NCBI GenBank assembly: GCA_946480525.1 | Contig: CAMLLA010000241.1 | Location: 1 to 6,647 of the forward strand | DNA: 6,647 nucleotides | Source of the DNA: an uncultured Asticcacaulis sp. | Lineage (GTDB): Bacteria > Pseudomonadota > Alphaproteobacteria > Caulobacterales > Caulobacteraceae | Direction of reading: 5' to 3' | Shown here: positions 4,519 to 6,647 of the stretch, piece after piece | How the letters are laid out: every line of letters begins with the position of its first letter | How positions within the stretch are numbered: position 1 is the first letter of the stretch | Position numbers and translations under genes: made by a program | Notes under the pieces: model-generated | What the model saw: only the letters and a program-made list of their open reading frames with translations | What the model was told of the DNA's origin: nothing | Databases searched by the model: none

Positions 4519-6647
4519 ATGCCCCGCACGCTTGCCGCCGCGCGCCGTCTTGTCGCGTCGTCCGCCATCATCGCCGTCGCAGTCCTTGCCGCGCCCGCGG
4601 TCGCAGCGCCGCCGGTTCCACCCGCCTGCCAGACCGCGGCTTGCGCCTTTCTTGACAAAAGCCTGACACCCGAAGCGCGGGCCAAGGACCTTGTCGGCCG
4701 CATGACTTTGGAAGAAAAGGCCTGGCAGATGGGCAATGCGGCGCCTGCGCTGCCACGTCTGGGTCTGCCTGCCTATGACTGGTGGAACGAAGTCCTGCAT
4801 GGCCTTGCGCGCGCCGGCCACGCCACCGTCTATCCGCAGGCCATCGGCATGGCCGCCACCTGGGACAAGGGCTTGATGCTGGAAATCGGCAAGGCCATCG
4901 CCACCGAAGGCCGCGCCAATTACAATGCTGAACTGGCCCGCAGCGGCGCCACTGCACGCTATTTCGGCGTCAACTACTGGTCGCCCAATATCAATATCTT
5001 CCGCGACCCGCGCTGGGGCCGCGGCCAGGAAACCTACGGCGAAGACCCCTACCTGTCGGGCCACATGTCGATCCCCTTCATCAAGGGCATCCAGGGCGAC
5101 GATCCTGATTACTTCAAGGGCATCGCCACGCCCAAGCACTTCGTCGTCCATTCGGGGCCCGAGCCGCTGCGCCACGGATTCAATGTCGATGTGTCGAAGT
5201 TCGACCTGGAAGACACCTATACGCCGGCCTTCCGTTCGGCCATCGTCGATGGTCAGGCCTATTCCATGATGTGCGCCTATAACGCCATCGACGGTTATCC
5301 GGCCTGCGCCAGCCCGATGATGGAAAAGCTGGTCCGCAAGGACTGGGGCTTCAAGGGCTTTATCGTATCGGACTGCGACTCGGTCGACGACATGGTCACC
5401 GGCCACAAGAGTCACAAGGATCACGCCGCGGCTTCGGCCGCCGCCATCCGTGCCGGCACCGACCTCGACTGCGGCGACAGCTACCGCGCCCTTCCGGCCG
5501 CCGTCCGCGCCGGCCTGATTACCGAAGCCGAAATCGATAAGGCTCTCATCCGCCTGATGGAGGCCCGCATCCGCATGGGGCTGATCGACGGCGGCCCAGA
5601 AAACGTGAAAAGCTATGATGATATTCCGCTGACGGCCATCAATACGCCCGAGCACCGGGCGCTAGCCTTGCGCGCCGCCGAGGAAGCCATTGTCCTGCTC
5701 AATAACAGCAAAGGCCTGCTGCCGCTGAAGGGGACAGAAAAGATCGCCGTCATCGGCCCGAACGCCCAGCACCTGCAAAGCCTGGAAGGCAACTATACCG
5801 GCGCAGCGGTCGATCCGTCCTATCCGCTCAATGGTCTGCGCGGCGTCTATGGCGATCGGGTGACCTATGCGCCCGGATCGGCGCTGATGGAAAACATGCC
5901 GATCGAGATTCCCTCGATCTTTCTCAAGCCGTCCGAAGGCAGCCGCGACAACGGCCTGAAGGGCGAATATTTCGACAATCCGACCTTCTCGGGCGCGCCG
6001 AAAATGACGCGCACCGACGAAGTGATCAATTTCGACTTCTACCACGCCGGCCCGACGCGCGACTTCGAGCCGCTGAACTTCTCGGTGCGCTGGACGGGCG
6101 TGCTGACGCCACCGGCGGCCGGCACCTACAAGCTGACCTTCCGCATGTCGACGCCGCGTGCCGGCCAAAGCCAGCCGAACGTCAAGGTGTGGCTCGACGG
6201 CAAACAGATCGTCCAGGGCGACATGATCGGCAAGACGACCGAGGTTGCCTTTACCGACACCAAACCGCACGAGATTCGCGTTGATTACGTCCGCGCCAAT
6301 GAGGACCGCCTGGTGGCGCTCGACTGGGTCGCGCCTGCGCAGGTGCTGATCGACGGCGCGGTAAAGGCCGCGCAGGAGAGCGACGTCGTGGTCGCCTTTG
6401 TCGGCCTGTCGCCCGACCTCGAGGGCGAAGAGATGAAGGTCGACTATCCGGGTTTCGATGGCGGCGACCGCCTGACGCTGGCCCTGCCCGACGCCCAGCG
6501 CCAGATGCTTGAGGCCGTCAAGGCGACCGGCAAGCCCCTCGTGGTCGTCTATCTAACCGGCGGCGCCGTGTCCGATCCGTGGGTCGAACAGAACGCCGAT
6601 GCACTGGTCCAGGCCTGGTATCCCGGCCAGGCAGGCGGTCAGGCGAT
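4519..6647 (+). CDS. Secreted glycoside hydrolase family 3 enzyme with PA14 insert, probable beta-xylosidase/beta-glucosidase (3' end beyond window)
   Basis: 709 codons are visible with no stop; relatives of this architecture are near 870-900 residues, so the end is cut by the window. A Sec-type signal with R9-R10 and a hydrophobic core ends near AVA29. The GH3 (beta/alpha)8 domain shows YDWWNEVLHG (86-95), a form typical of the xylosidase-like branch. It also shows RDPRWGRGQETYGEDPY (162-178), K206-H207, and SDC at 284-286 with the likely nucleophile Asp285. The alpha/beta sandwich starts near residue 385 (AEEAIVLLNN). It is interrupted at about 480-605 by a PA14 domain (GLKGEYFDN start, then SVRWTG and AGTYKLTF). 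After it comes LEGEEM (634-639) and GGDR; Glu635, Glu637 or Glu638 is the acid/base candidate. It probably removes xylose or glucose from the ends of oligosaccharides in the periplasm. Operator and promoter lie at 4396-4441. Confidence 0.93.
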   Translation, partial: MPRTLAAARRLVASSAIIAVAVLAAPAVAAPPVPPACQTAACAFLDKSLTPEARAKDLVGRMTLEEKAWQMGNAAPALPRLGLPAYDWWNEVLHGLARAGHATVYPQAIGMAATWDKGLMLEIGKAIATEGRANYNAELARSGATARYFGVNYWSPNINIFRDPRWGRGQETYGEDPYLSGHMSIPFIKGIQGDDPDYFKGIATPKHFVVHSGPEPLRHGFNVDVSKFDLEDTYTPAFRSAIVDGQAYSMMCAYNAIDGYPACASPMMEKLVRKDWGFKGFIVSDCDSVDDMVTGHKSHKDHAAASAAAIRAGTDLDCGDSYRALPAAVRAGLITEAEIDKALIRLMEARIRMGLIDGGPENVKSYDDIPLTAINTPEHRALALRAAEEAIVLLNNSKGLLPLKGTEKIAVIGPNAQHLQSLEGNYTGAAVDPSYPLNGLRGVYGDRVTYAPGSALMENMPIEIPSIFLKPSEGSRDNGLKGEYFDNPTFSGAPKMTRTDEVINFDFYHAGPTRDFEPLNFSVRWTGVLTPPAAGTYKLTFRMSTPRAGQSQPNVKVWLDGKQIVQGDMIGKTTEVAFTDTKPHEIRVDYVRANEDRLVALDWVAPAQVLIDGAVKAAQESDVVVAFVGLSPDLEGEEMKVDYPGFDGGDRLTLALPDAQRQMLEAVKATGKPLVVVYLTGGAVSDPWVEQNADALVQAWYPGQAGGQA

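Noticed and set aside
4474..5655. Minus-strand open frame (393 codons) opposite the GH3 gene
   Set aside because: The + strand encodes conserved GH3 catalytic motifs over the same bases. The reverse frame has no motif and is explained by third-position GC bias.
1..6647. CRISPR array, tRNA, rRNA, insertion sequence or phage genes
   Set aside because: No regularly spaced repeats, RNA gene hallmarks, transposase or integrase motifs were seen on either strand.

Overview
The window looks like chromosomal DNA of a GC-rich (roughly 60%) Gram-negative alphaproteobacterium. Caulobacterales (for example an Asticcacaulis relative) or a neighbouring order is my best guess. The reasons are strong G/C at third codon positions, clear Shine-Dalgarno sites, many exported proteins, a TTGACGG element like the Caulobacter housekeeping -35, and a hairpin-rich intergenic repeat of a type common in this group. 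The taxon is inference; no marker gene is present. All supported genes lie on the + strand.

Layout. A small exported four-EF-hand protein (10-504) ends before a good Rho-independent terminator (580-612). Then comes a regulatory region with an inverted repeat built from TGGTC/GACCA half-sites (658-686). It leads into two adjacent Gfo/Idh/MocA-family oxidoreductases (763-1923 and 1990-3354), separated by a strong hairpin. A REP-like palindromic element (3367-3483) separates these from an exported single-domain cupin (3509-3973). A small single-span membrane protein of unknown function follows (4063-4386). A second regulatory region carries a clean TGGTCTGACCA operator and a -35-like element (4396-4441). 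It precedes a large secreted glycoside hydrolase family 3 enzyme with an inserted PA14 domain, probably a beta-xylosidase or beta-glucosidase, which runs off the right edge (4519-6647).

How the parts may work together. Everything from 763 onward except the unknown membrane protein fits carbohydrate breakdown outside the cytoplasm. The first oxidoreductase has a textbook twin-arginine (Tat) signal, and the second oxidoreductase and the cupin have Tat-like Lys-Arg signals. This suggests a set of periplasmic proteins exported already folded with cofactor or metal. The GH3 enzyme has a Sec-type signal. The two regulatory regions share a FadR/GntR-type half-site, so the oxidoreductase cluster and the glycosidase may answer to the same sugar-acid or sugar-responsive repressor. 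The most interesting hypothesis is a periplasmic sugar-oxidation module (as in Zymomonas glucose-fructose oxidoreductase, or the 3-keto-glycoside routes that use paired Gfo/Idh/MocA enzymes) co-regulated with a xylan- or glucan-trimming glycosidase. Substrates cannot be read from the sequence.
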